In this document: piece after piece, positions 50,882 to 59,629 of the stretch | Position numbering within the stretch: position 1 is the stretch's first letter | Layout of the letters: each line of letters starts with the position of its first letter | Assembly (NCBI GenBank): GCA_029975165.1 | Contig: JARKPR010000047.1 | Location: 124,001-188,000 of the forward strand | DNA length: 64,000 bases | From: Selenomonadales bacterium | Lineage (GTDB): Bacteria; Bacillota; Negativicutes; Sporomusales; UBA7701 | Reading direction: 5' to 3' | Made by a program: the position numbers and the translations under genes | The notes under the pieces: model-generated | The model's input: only the letters and a program-made list of their open reading frames with translations | Database searches by the model: none | What the model was told of the DNA's origin: nothing

Positions 50882-51295
50882 CTACTTCGTCAGGTAGCAC
50901 TCTTTGTTCAGTTCGATCAAAGCGGCCAATATCGTGCTTCGATTAATCATTCCGACCGGCTTGTTGTTCTTGATTACCGGATAGTTGCGCGGCGCGGTCA
51001 CCGCCATGGTTTGCGCAAGCTCGACGATGGAGGTCTCGGGGGTCGTGCTTCTCACCGTCGTGGTCATGACGCTGGTGACGCAGGGCGATTCATCGCAATA
51101 GAAAGAGTCATTGAGAACCTTGGTCAGGCAATCCTGTTCCGACACGTAGCCGATCACTATCCCGTCGCTGTTCACAACCGGTGCGCCGGTAATTTTTTCC
51201 TTGCATAGAAACAATACCGCGTCGCGCACAGAGGCTTGCGCGGACAGGACATGTGGCTTGGAATCCATGTAATCCTTCACCAGTATCGACTGCAT
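50882..51295 (-). CDS. Tandem CBS-domain protein
   Basis: A 137-residue protein made of two CBS domains (about 8-65 and 75-130): VKDYMDSKPHVLSAQASVRDAVLFL with TGAPVVNSDGIVIGYVSEQD, then VMTTTVRSTTPETSIVELAQTM with NYPVIKNNKPVGMINRSTIL. Such stand-alone CBS pairs bind adenine nucleotides and act as energy sensors. AGGAGG lies four bases before ATG 51295. It is divergent from the PBP1A gene. Confidence 0.92.
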   Translation of the reverse strand: MQSILVKDYMDSKPHVLSAQASVRDAVLFLCKEKITGAPVVNSDGIVIGYVSEQDCLTKVLNDSFYCDESPCVTSVMTTTVRSTTPETSIVELAQTMAVTAPRNYPVIKNNKPVGMINRSTILAALIELNKECYLTK

Positions 51296-51533
51296 AGGGC
51301 CTCCTAGCTGTGCGTTGCGATTCATGATGTTCGTGAAGGCGAAGTGCCGTTGCTGTGAGCGCTTGCCTCGTCGAAAGTTCAACCCCAAAACGCCGCACCG
51401 CCGTGTCTTTGCGGTGATGGATTCCGCTCCCGGCAAACCGGAACAGAAAGCGGCGATCCGCATCTTGCTGCTGTAGGGGGTAGACTGCGCCTTTCGGCGA
51501 CTGGCTTGCCAGCCCCTCATCCAGGATCGACGC

Positions 51534-53870
51534 GTGCGTTTCTTTTCGACAGCAGTCAAGTTTCTTGCCTTGCCCTTTGCGACAGCCAGTTACCGCAATG
51601 ACCTGCGGCGCACCTTCCTTGCGCTGGGTACTGTCGCTGCCCTGGTGGTGCTTGTGCTGGTCAGCGCCATGCTGGTGAGCGTCCTGCCCAACCTGCCGGC
51701 GTTCGATGTCGTGACGAACTATCGCCCGAAGATACCCTTGCGGATTTATACGGCCGATGGCGCGCTGCTTGGGGAATTTGGCGAAGAACGCCGGGATTTC
51801 ACGCCGATCCAGGAGATTCCCCCGGTCTTGAAGGATGCGCTGCTGGCGATCGAGGATGCGCGATTCTACGAGCACGGCGGCGTCGACTACCGAGGGGTCC
51901 TGCGGGCGCTGGCGGCCGATCTGGTCGGCGGTTTTAATCAGGGAGCCTCGACGATCACGATGCAGGTGGCGCGCACGTTCTTCCTCTCGCCGGTAAAAAC
52001 CGTGAAGCGCAAACTGACCGAAGTGGTGCTGGCCTACCGCATCGAATCGGCGTTGAGCAAGGACCAGATCCTCGAGCTCTACATGAACCAGATCTACCTT
52101 GGCCAGCGAACGTATGGCTTCGCCAGTGCGGCCCGCACCTATTTCAGAAAGCGCCTCCAGGACCTGACGCTGGCGGAAGCGGCCATGCTGGCCGGCATCC
52201 CGCAAAACCCCGCCAAGCACAATCCGGCCGTCAATCCGGTACGGGCCAAGGCCCGCCAGGAACTTGTTTTGAAGCGCATGCTGCACCTGGGAAAGATCAC
52301 CCAGGCGCAGCATGACGGGGCCGTCCGCGAGCCACTCAAGATCAGTCAGCGCCTGGAGTTCGAGGTCCGCGCCGATCATGTCGCCGAGATGGTGCGCCGG
52401 GAACTCTATGCGCAATACAAGGGCGAGGCCTATACCCAGGGCTTCAATGTCTATACCACGCTCGACAAGGCCGAACAGAACGCAGCCTACGACTCGGTCC
52501 GGCGCAATGTGCTGGCCTACGACCAGCGCCATGGTTACCGGGGGCCGGAAGGTTTCGTCGAACTTCCGGACGATGCGGACGACCAGGAAGAGGCCATCGA
52601 CCAGATACTGGCCAGGCATCCCAGCAGCGACAATCTGATAGCGGCTGTCGTTACCGAAGTCTCGGCCAGGCGCGTGCGCGCCGAACCCGCATCCGGCGAC
52701 ACTCTGGAAATCACGGGCGACGGGCTGCGCTTCGCCGCCCGTGCGCTGCAGCCGAACGCCAGGATGGATTCCAGGATTCGCGTCGGTTCGGTGATACGCG
52801 CCAGCCAGGACGGCAAGGGGCGGTGGTCGATCACGCAGATGCCGGAAGTCGACGCCGCATTCGTGGCGCTGAATGCCGAGGACGGTTCCTACCGGGCCTT
52901 GGTGGGCGGCTTCGAGTTTTCCCGCAATCAATTCAATCACGTCACCAGTGCCTGGCGCCAACCGGGATCGAGCATCAAGCCTTTCGTTTATTCGGCCGCG
53001 CTGGAAAAGGGCTTCTCACCCGCTACCCTGCTCAACGATGCACCGCTCTCGCTGCCGGGAGGCGAAGGCGGGCAGCCCTGGGAGCCCCGCAATGACGACG
53101 GCTTCGACGGCCCGATCAGTCTGCGTCAGGCCTTGGCGCGCTCGAAGAACGTCGTCGCGGTCCGGCTGCTGCAAGCCATCACTCCGCACTATGCGCGCGA
53201 CTACCTGCAGCGCTTCGGATTCGACGCCGCCAAACAGCCGGACAATCTGACCATGACGCTCGGCAGCGGCTCGGTCACCCCGCTGCAGATGGCCTGCGCC
53301 TACGCGGTGTTCGCCAATGGTGGATTCACGGTCGCCCCCCGGCTGATCCAGAAGATCACCGATGCCCGCGGCAACGTGCTGTGGGAAGCGCCGCAGCAAC
53401 CGGAGAGGCAGGAAGATCAACGGGCCATCGACGTCCGCAACGCCTTCATCATCGACAGCATACTGCGCGAAGTGGTCAGAAGCGGCACCGGCGTCGCGGC
53501 GTCCCAGCGCCTGGGGCGTACCGACCTGGCCGGCAAGACCGGCACCACCAGCGACGCGGTCGATGGCTGGTTTGCCGGCTACGCCGGCAACGTGGTGGCC
53601 GTTTCGTGGATGGGGTACGACCAGCCCAGATCGCTCGGCGGCCGCGAATTTGGCGCGACGCTGGCGTTGCCCATCTGGATCGATTACATGCGCCAGGCGT
53701 TGTCCGGCAAACCCCCCAGCGAAAGAAAGCCGCCGCCGGGCGTTTCCTACGTCGATGGCGACTGGGTGTACGATGAATTCAAGGGCAGCGACGGCGTCAA
53801 GACACTGGACGTGGAAGTGTCGCCGTTCAAGTCCATCTTCGACGCGATAAAGAAGGTGTTTGGGGGCTGA
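51534..53870 (+). CDS. mrcA: Penicillin-binding protein 1A
   Basis: A 778-residue bifunctional peptidoglycan synthase. One N-terminal span (about 28-58), then the GT51 glycosyltransferase (EDARFYEHGGVDYRG, QGASTITMQVAR) and the transpeptidase with GSSIKPF (catalytic Ser), the SKN-type motif RSKNVVAV and KTGTT. The GTG at 51534 is the chosen start, giving MRFFSTAVKFLALPF. Transcribed alone. Confidence 0.95.
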   Translation: MRFFSTAVKFLALPFATASYRNDLRRTFLALGTVAALVVLVLVSAMLVSVLPNLPAFDVVTNYRPKIPLRIYTADGALLGEFGEERRDFTPIQEIPPVLKDALLAIEDARFYEHGGVDYRGVLRALAADLVGGFNQGASTITMQVARTFFLSPVKTVKRKLTEVVLAYRIESALSKDQILELYMNQIYLGQRTYGFASAARTYFRKRLQDLTLAEAAMLAGIPQNPAKHNPAVNPVRAKARQELVLKRMLHLGKITQAQHDGAVREPLKISQRLEFEVRADHVAEMVRRELYAQYKGEAYTQGFNVYTTLDKAEQNAAYDSVRRNVLAYDQRHGYRGPEGFVELPDDADDQEEAIDQILARHPSSDNLIAAVVTEVSARRVRAEPASGDTLEITGDGLRFAARALQPNARMDSRIRVGSVIRASQDGKGRWSITQMPEVDAAFVALNAEDGSYRALVGGFEFSRNQFNHVTSAWRQPGSSIKPFVYSAALEKGFSPATLLNDAPLSLPGGEGGQPWEPRNDDGFDGPISLRQALARSKNVVAVRLLQAITPHYARDYLQRFGFDAAKQPDNLTMTLGSGSVTPLQMACAYAVFANGGFTVAPRLIQKITDARGNVLWEAPQQPERQEDQRAIDVRNAFIIDSILREVVRSGTGVAASQRLGRTDLAGKTGTTSDAVDGWFAGYAGNVVAVSWMGYDQPRSLGGREFGATLALPIWIDYMRQALSGKPPSERKPPPGVSYVDGDWVYDEFKGSDGVKTLDVEVSPFKSIFDAIKKVFGG

Positions 53871-53991
53871 CGGGGGAAGGGCTTCAGTCGCCGTCGTCCG
53901 GGCTGGCGAAGCGAAGTGCCGCTGCCGTCGAGCCTTCATGGCAGGGAGGCTTTACAGTGTTCTCTCGGATGAAGGAAGCGCTGACGAAAAA

Positions 53992-54861
53992 CTACCCCGC
54001 CCTGATTCTGCCCAGCCTGCGCCCCAGGCCATTGACCCACAGCGAGAACAGGATCACCGTGCCGCCGAGCGCCAGCGTGCGCAGGTTGGCGTCGCGGTTC
54101 CAGATCAGCAGGTTGACGATCAGGCCGGCCGGAACGTGCAGCTCGTTCATGATGGCCAGCGTGCCGGCATCGACCAGCGTGCTGCCCTTGATCCACCAGT
54201 ACATGCCCAGCGCGGTGGCGAACAGGCCCATCCAGGCCAGCACGCCCCACTGCATGGCCGTCTGCGGCAGCTTGGCCAGGTCGCCGAAGAGCAGGAAGGA
54301 AGGCAGCGCCAGCACCAGCGCGCCGAGGAAGAAGTGACCGAAGAAGCGGTGCAGCGGCACGTCGGTCGGGTACTTGGCCAGCAACTGGCGGCACAGCACC
54401 TGGCCGGCGGCGAAGGTGGCGTTGGCCACCTGCAGCAACAGGAAGCCGATCAGGTAGTCGCCCTCGATCTTGTGGAAGCGGATGATGATCCCGCCGCTCA
54501 CGGCCACGCCGGCGGCGACGAGTGCCCACGGGTTGAAGCGCCTGGCCAGGCTGTCATCGAGCAGGGTCACGTAGATGGGCGTAAGCACGGTGAACAGCAG
54601 CACTTCCGGCACCGTCAGCACGGTAAAGCTGCGGTACAGGCACAGGTAGGTGACGCCGAACTGCAGCGCCCCGGCCAGCCAGAAGCCGCCGAGCAGGCGC
54701 CAGGGCAGGTTGCGCCAGCGGGTGAAGGGGATGAACACGGCGGCGGCGATGGCCACACGCATGAGCACGGCGAAATCGCTGTCGACCTTGCCGGCGAGGT
54801 ATTGGCCGATCAGGCTGAAGGAGAAGGCCCAGACGATGGTGACGAGGATCAGGTATGGCAT
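53992..54861 (-). CDS. EamA/DMT-family transporter
   Basis: A 289-residue protein with about ten spans and two EamA repeats (LILVTIVWAFSFSLIGQYL; GQVLCRQLLAKYP then MYWWIKGSTLVDAGTLAIMNELHVP). It is a drug/metabolite transporter, probably exporting amino acids or related metabolites. ATG 54861 starts the family N-terminus; a longer frame to 54915 lacks it. Convergent with mrcA. Confidence 0.9.
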   Translation of the reverse strand: MPYLILVTIVWAFSFSLIGQYLAGKVDSDFAVLMRVAIAAAVFIPFTRWRNLPWRLLGGFWLAGALQFGVTYLCLYRSFTVLTVPEVLLFTVLTPIYVTLLDDSLARRFNPWALVAAGVAVSGGIIIRFHKIEGDYLIGFLLLQVANATFAAGQVLCRQLLAKYPTDVPLHRFFGHFFLGALVLALPSFLLFGDLAKLPQTAMQWGVLAWMGLFATALGMYWWIKGSTLVDAGTLAIMNELHVPAGLIVNLLIWNRDANLRTLALGGTVILFSLWVNGLGRRLGRIRAG

Positions 54862-54951
54862 AGGGGAATTTCGGAGAAAAAAACGATGCAGCGACCAGGG
54901 AGAGAACCGCTGCACCGGCGGACAGCCGCACTAGGCATCGTAATGCGGCGG

Positions 54952-55674
54952 CTATTCCGGTGAGTAGATCGGATTTCCGCAATCTTGCGACATTGCCGCT
55001 TCCTGGCTTGATAGCGAGTGACGCATCCGGTAGAGGTTAGAGACGAGATTGATGCCACCATGTCCTTCTACGGAAGCGGGCGAAAGGACGCTTTCAGCGA
55101 TCTTTACGACGGCGGCTTCGTCGTAGCCGGTGACCAGTACCACCCAGTCCACGCCGCCATCCTTGCCGCGGATACGCTGCTCCTGCGTCATTTCGGGCGT
55201 GAGAGCCGCTTCGAACAGGTGGGCGCTGACCAGTCCGGGGGTTCCCGGCAGAGGTGGCAAGGTTTCGTTGACGAGCCATTCGTGCAACACCCTTTCCCGG
55301 CCCGGTTCAGGGCTGAGACGGATCAGCAGCCCGCAGTTCCCGAGACCGAAGCCGCGGCTGAACGTGACGCGGCAGAAACCCCGGTTCATGCCGCGATAGT
55401 GCATCATCATCCGCGCCGTCCACGGACTGGGGTTGTTCAACCGATCAAGGTAGGGTGGCGACGCGAGCGTATCGAGATCGGCGACCTCGTACATCACGAA
55501 GTAGCGGGCACCTCCGCTCACGGCGGTCCAGCGCGAGCCGCGCAGGAAACCGGGGATCGACATGCGTTCGTGCAGGTGTTCGAGCGAGTGCCAGTGATCG
55601 TGTTCGACAATGCCCTCGGGGGCGATGTCGAACGAGAGAATCATTGCCGCTTTTCCGAGTAGTGCCATTTTCAT
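54952..55674 (-). CDS. Conserved protein with dimeric alpha/beta-barrel-like repeats, unknown
   Basis: A 240-residue soluble protein. Two similar halves appear (EHDHWHSLEHLHERMSIPGFLRGSRW and HEWLVNETLPPLPGTPGLVSAHLF), a pattern of stress-responsive or EthD-like ferredoxin-fold barrels where H-x-x-H-x3-R-x-x-x-P-G-F marks the first repeat. No cofactor motif is evident. It lies between two transporter genes on the same strand and may belong to a small-molecule pathway with them. Confidence 0.72.
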   Translation of the reverse strand: MKMALLGKAAMILSFDIAPEGIVEHDHWHSLEHLHERMSIPGFLRGSRWTAVSGGARYFVMYEVADLDTLASPPYLDRLNNPSPWTARMMMHYRGMNRGFCRVTFSRGFGLGNCGLLIRLSPEPGRERVLHEWLVNETLPPLPGTPGLVSAHLFEAALTPEMTQEQRIRGKDGGVDWVVLVTGYDEAAVVKIAESVLSPASVEGHGGINLVSNLYRMRHSLSSQEAAMSQDCGNPIYSPE

Positions 55675-55704
55675 TTCCTCACGAGGGGCGCAGATGAATT
55701 GCCG

Positions 55705-56928
55705 TCACGCCTTGCTTGCCGCCGGCGCTGCAATTGTTGTTTCCGGGTGCCGGATGTCCGGCAGGAATACGGCGAGCAGGCCGATCAGCGGCAGGAACGC
55801 ACACAACTTGTAGACGGCAACGATGCCCCACAGGTCGGCGAGTTGTCCGAGGACGGCTGCGCCAATGCCGGCCAGGCCGAAGGCCAGGCCGAAGAACAGC
55901 CCGGATACGGTGCCGATGCGGCCGGGAAACAGTTCTTGCGCGTAAACCAGGATGGCCGGGAATGCCGAAGCCAGCATGAAGCCGATGATCATCGTCAGCA
56001 CGACCGAAAGCCCGGGGCCGACATAGGGCAGGGCCAGGGTGAACGGCGCCACGCCGAGAATGGAGACCCAGATCACGCGTTTGCGCCCGATGCGGTCACC
56101 GATCGGTCCGCCAAGCAGTGCTCCGGCGGCCACTGCCGCGAGGAAATAGAACAGGTGATATTGGGCCGTCTGCGTGTCGAGGGCGTACTGGTGCATCAGG
56201 TAGAAGATCAGGTAGCTGTTGATGCTGGCCAGGTAGAAGAATTTCGAGAAGATGAGCGCGAGCAGGACGGCGAGGGTGCGCAGGATGTGGTGGCGCGGCA
56301 GGTCGTGTCCGGAAGAAACCGGGGTCTTTGCCGGCTGGCGCTGCTGATGCCGGTACCAGCGGCCGATGCCGATCAGCACGATCATGGCCAACAGGGCAAT
56401 CAGCGAGAAGATCGCTATGCTGCGCTGTCCGTAGGGCAGCACGATCCAGGCGGCGAGCAGCGGCCCGGTTGCCGATCCGGCATTGCCGCCGACCTGGAAG
56501 ATCGACTGCGCCAGACCATGGCGCCCACCCGACGCCATGCGGGCCACGCGCGCGGATTCCGGATGGAAGATCGACGATCCGGTGCCCACCAGTGCGGCTG
56601 CCAGCAGAACGACGGGAAAGCTCGCTGCCACCGAGAGCAAAAGCAGGCCAGTCAGCGTGCACGCCATGCCCAGAGCCAGGGAGTAGGGCTTGGGGTGCCG
56701 GTCGGTATAAATGCCGACGACAGGCTGCAGCAAAGAGGCCGTGCATTGGAAGGTTAGCGTGATCAGCCCGATCTGCGTGAAGTTCAGGCCGAACCCGGTC
56801 TTGAACAGCGGGTAGATGGCCAGCATCAGCGACTGGATCGTGTCGTTGAGGAAGTGCGAGAAGCTGATGGCGCCGAGTACCTTGAAGGCGGGCTGGCGGA
56901 CGGCGGTGGTGTTCGTGGAGGTGGTCAT
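55705..56928 (-). CDS. Fsr-like major facilitator (fosmidomycin-resistance family)
   Basis: A 407-residue MFS protein with 12 spans. SHFLNDTIQSLMLAIYPLFKTGFGLNFTQIGL and GTGSSIFHPESARVARMASGG are signatures of the Fsr family, and the second half holds GDRIGRKRVIW. Probable drug or metabolite efflux. Followed 30 bp later by the alpha/beta-barrel protein gene. Confidence 0.92.
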   Translation of the reverse strand: MTTSTNTTAVRQPAFKVLGAISFSHFLNDTIQSLMLAIYPLFKTGFGLNFTQIGLITLTFQCTASLLQPVVGIYTDRHPKPYSLALGMACTLTGLLLLSVAASFPVVLLAAALVGTGSSIFHPESARVARMASGGRHGLAQSIFQVGGNAGSATGPLLAAWIVLPYGQRSIAIFSLIALLAMIVLIGIGRWYRHQQRQPAKTPVSSGHDLPRHHILRTLAVLLALIFSKFFYLASINSYLIFYLMHQYALDTQTAQYHLFYFLAAVAAGALLGGPIGDRIGRKRVIWVSILGVAPFTLALPYVGPGLSVVLTMIIGFMLASAFPAILVYAQELFPGRIGTVSGLFFGLAFGLAGIGAAVLGQLADLWGIVAVYKLCAFLPLIGLLAVFLPDIRHPETTIAAPAASKA

Positions 56929-57104
56929 TCTGTACTGAGGGAAGAGGGTTGGGGATGGGTGAGCGCGTGAATTCCGTCAGCTCGCGCCAGACGAGGCGCC
57001 CTGTAATCGACATCATGAGCACTATACGAGATTGCGTGAATGTTCGTCTCCCCGGCTAACGGTCAAGGCTATTCGTCGAAGGGAATGGGCGTGCCGCCAA
57101 GCGC

Positions 57105-57650
57105 CTATTTCCGGGCAGAAACCAGCACGTCCTGAAGCCGGGCGAGATCTTCCTGCAGCAGCAACGGGTCGTGGTCGCGCATGGGCTGGAAAACGACTTC
57201 GCGTCCCCTCCGACGCAGTTCCTCCTGCAGCGCCTTCATGAAAATCCCGGATTCCTCGCGCAAACCCTCCGGCCCGTGGTGAATGGCGCAGCCTGGGCTG
57301 CGCGGGTTGCCGCCGACGACGGCCAGCAACTCGCATCCCTGCGACAGATAGCCCTCGATGCGGTCGGCCGTGTCCACGGCCAGCGCGTGGCAGCGGCTTC
57401 GTCCGTGTTCGCTGTCGAGCGCCTGGCGCAGGCTTTGTCCCACGGCTCGTCTGCGCTCGAAGCCGAGCGCGGTGACTTCCGGGCAAGGCATTTGCAGGAT
57501 ACCCACATCATGCGCATGGCACTGTTGCAGCAAGGCGAAATTCATTGCCGGAAAACAGGCAGCGCCGGTATCCCGAGCATTCTGGTTGAGCACGCACTCG
57601 ATGACGGCGATGAAACGGCGGCCTCTGGTGACTTCCGTCGGCGCGGTCAT
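57105..57650 (-). CDS. TudS-related (CD3072-type) putative desulfidase
   Basis: Three conserved cysteines, in IECVLNQN, LQMPCPEV and PRSPGCA, correspond to the three-Cys ligation of an [4Fe-4S] cluster in TudS thiouracil desulfidases, whose fourth iron removes sulfur from the substrate. The motif GNPRSPGC and the EESGIFMKALQEELRRRG helix fit the CD3072 subgroup. The start is uncertain: ATGs at 57692, 57668 and 57650 are in frame; I favour 57650 (MTAPTEV, 181 aa). It is divergent from a TSUP-type transporter. Confidence 0.78.
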   Translation of the reverse strand: MTAPTEVTRGRRFIAVIECVLNQNARDTGAACFPAMNFALLQQCHAHDVGILQMPCPEVTALGFERRRAVGQSLRQALDSEHGRSRCHALAVDTADRIEGYLSQGCELLAVVGGNPRSPGCAIHHGPEGLREESGIFMKALQEELRRRGREVVFQPMRDHDPLLLQEDLARLQDVLVSARK

Positions 57651-57726
57651 TCCGAGCAGTCCTTTCATTACGGCAACGGATTTTCGGAGCATGGTGCGGT
57701 GTTCCCTAACTTATAATCCGGCGATC

Positions 57727-57740
57727 GTTTGAAAACAAAC
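57727..57740. promoter_or_regulatory. Inverted repeat in the tudS-like / TSUP promoter region
   Basis: GTTTG-AAAA-CAAAC lies in the short gap between the divergent desulfidase and TSUP genes, next to a TATAAT hexamer. A shared operator is possible. Confidence 0.3.
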
Positions 57741-57765
57741 CGGTGTTTGTGAAAGGGTAGCAGAG

Positions 57766-58134
57766 ATGCACGTGGCGATTCTGATTCTGATTGGCCTGGG
57801 GGCCGGGATGAGTTCCGGAGTGTTTGGCATCGGCGGCGGTGTGTTGATTGTGCCGGCCTTGGTCTATTTGCTCGATTTTCCGATGCACAAGGCCATCGGC
57901 ACCAGCCTCGCCGTGCTGTTGCCACCGATCGGCGCGGCTGCCGTTTTCGCCTATTACCGCGCCGGGCAAATCGACTGGCAGGCGGCCGTGATTCTTGCCG
58001 CAACGGTGTTTATCGGTGCCTGGCTCGGTGCGATGGTGGCGACCAGCCTGAACGAGAACTGGCTGCGCAACCTGTTCGGCGTGTTCTTGATCGGCTTGGG
58101 CGGCTACACGCTGTTTTTCAGCAAGGCGGCCTGA
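57766..58134 (+). CDS. Half-length TSUP (TauE/SafE) family transporter
   Basis: A 122-residue protein with four spans: LIGLGAGMSSGVFGIGGGVLIVPAL and AIGTSLAVLLPPIGAAAVFAYYRAG match one repeat of TSUP exporters, whose full-length members have two such repeats in about 250 residues. It may function as a dimer. TSUP proteins move sulfite, sulfoacetate or other sulfur anions, consistent with the divergent desulfidase gene. An AAGGGTAGCAGAG leader precedes the ATG. Confidence 0.88.
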   Translation: MHVAILILIGLGAGMSSGVFGIGGGVLIVPALVYLLDFPMHKAIGTSLAVLLPPIGAAAVFAYYRAGQIDWQAAVILAATVFIGAWLGAMVATSLNENWLRNLFGVFLIGLGGYTLFFSKAA

Positions 58135-58145
58135 CCAGATTGTCG

Positions 58146-59546
58146 TCACAGGATCGAATGGTCCCCGGAAAAACTGCCGGAAGCGGCGGCTGCACGTTCG
58201 ATCGCTGAAACGACCTGGGGAATCTCTTCAGGAGCCAGCGAGCCGAAGCCGATCCTGAACCGGTCGGCGCCGTCCGCGGCGTTGTGCCAGTAGTCGATTC
58301 CCGGTGAAATGAGCACGCCGCCCTTCGCGCACTCCGCAACGAAGCGGTTCGGGTCGATATTCCCGCCGACTCGGCCGAGCAGGCAGAGTCCGCCGGGCGG
58401 GTCTTCGAACGACACATGCCTCTCCATTCTTGCCAGCGCGGCGCGCAATGATTCCCTCGTGGCGCGATAGCGTGGGCGCACGCGCTCCAGGTGCCGGTGG
58501 TAGTTGCCCTGGCGAATGAAGCGTGCCAGTGCGCGCTGCAGGAAAGCTGAACACCCCAGGTCGTCGGCAACCTTCAGCGAAAGCAGGCGGGTAATGAAGC
58601 CGGGATCGCCCGAGACACCGGCCAGGCGCAATGCCGGAAGCAGGCACTTGGAAAAGGTGCGGATACGCACGATACGGGCCTTCGGGTAGTCGGGGGCGAG
58701 CGCTGCCAAGCGTGTCGGCGCCTCGCCAAGGTAGTCGAGGTCGCCGAGGTAATCATCCTCGATGAGCGTGAAACCACCAGCGCTGGCGGCTTCCATGACG
58801 CGCCGCCGCGCGGCGTCCGACCAGCTCCTTCCTGTGGGGTTGCAGAAGGTCGGGCAACAATAGAAGGCGGCGACCGTGCCGGGAGACGAGATCGCCTGCA
58901 GCGCCTCTGGATCCGGCCCATCGTCGGTCATTCGGATGGGGATGAGGCGCGCCCCGGCGCCGTTGAAGGCCATGCGTGCCCCGGGGTAACAGGGGTCCTC
59001 GATGGCTACCGCCGTTCCAGGTTCCAGCGAGCGGGCGATCAGGGTGAGCGCCTGCTGCGCTCCCGCGGTGATCAGCATGCCGCTGGCCGGCTCCGATTCA
59101 ACGCCGATTTCACGGTCGAGACTCGCGATTGCTTCACGCAAGCCGAGATGCCCGCGGTATTCCTCGTAGCCGCCAATGGAGCAATCGGACGACGCCAGTT
59201 CGAAAATCAGGCTGGCGAACTCGGCGACCGGATGAATTCGCAAGTCCGGCTCGATGCGGTTGAGCTGGAAATCCTTTCGTTCGGTGGGCTGGCCGGGTTT
59301 GATGCCGACGACACGGAATCCGGAACGCGGCGACGCGGCGACCAGTCCGCGCGAACACAGTTCGCGATAGGCCGCCACCACGGTTGCCGGGCTGATGCCC
59401 AGCCGGCCGGACAGGGCGCGCACCGACGGCAGCGCCGTTCCCGGCGTCAGGCGACCGTCCCGGATGGCTTCCGCGTAAGCGCCGGATATCTGCGCGCGAA
59501 CCGGAATACTTGCATCGTGATCAATCTGTACCAGTACAGAAATCAT
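58146..59546 (-). CDS. MocR-family transcriptional regulator (GntR helix-turn-helix + aminotransferase domain)
   Basis: A 466-residue regulator. The GntR winged helix is at about 5-75 (LPSVRALSGRLGISPATVVAAYREL). A fold-type I aminotransferase domain follows with CNPTGRSW and the PLP lysine in RTFSKCLLPALR. MocR regulators sense PLP or amino acids and control vitamin B6, GABA or amino-acid genes. The divergent gene encodes an aminotransferase, the likely target. A palindrome lies in its first codons (59526-59539). Confidence 0.92.
   Translation of the reverse strand: MISVLVQIDHDASIPVRAQISGAYAEAIRDGRLTPGTALPSVRALSGRLGISPATVVAAYRELCSRGLVAASPRSGFRVVGIKPGQPTERKDFQLNRIEPDLRIHPVAEFASLIFELASSDCSIGGYEEYRGHLGLREAIASLDREIGVESEPASGMLITAGAQQALTLIARSLEPGTAVAIEDPCYPGARMAFNGAGARLIPIRMTDDGPDPEALQAISSPGTVAAFYCCPTFCNPTGRSWSDAARRRVMEAASAGGFTLIEDDYLGDLDYLGEAPTRLAALAPDYPKARIVRIRTFSKCLLPALRLAGVSGDPGFITRLLSLKVADDLGCSAFLQRALARFIRQGNYHRHLERVRPRYRATRESLRAALARMERHVSFEDPPGGLCLLGRVGGNIDPNRFVAECAKGGVLISPGIDYWHNAADGADRFRIGFGSLAPEEIPQVVSAIERAAAASGSFSGDHSIL
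59526..59539. promoter_or_regulatory. Palindrome CTGTAC-CA-GTACAG at the MocR start
   Basis: A 6-2-6 palindrome covers the first codons of the MocR gene; the related half-sites CTGTATTG (59571) and CTGTCAG lie between it and the aminotransferase gene. Repeated CTGTA half-sites in a divergent MocR promoter suggest the regulator's own binding sites. Confidence 0.5.
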
Positions 59547-59629
59547 ACAAATGACCTCATTATTTCTTGTCTGTATTGTAACACATCAATAGAATCGGAC
59601 TTATCTGTCAGAATTTCCAGGAGCCAGTC

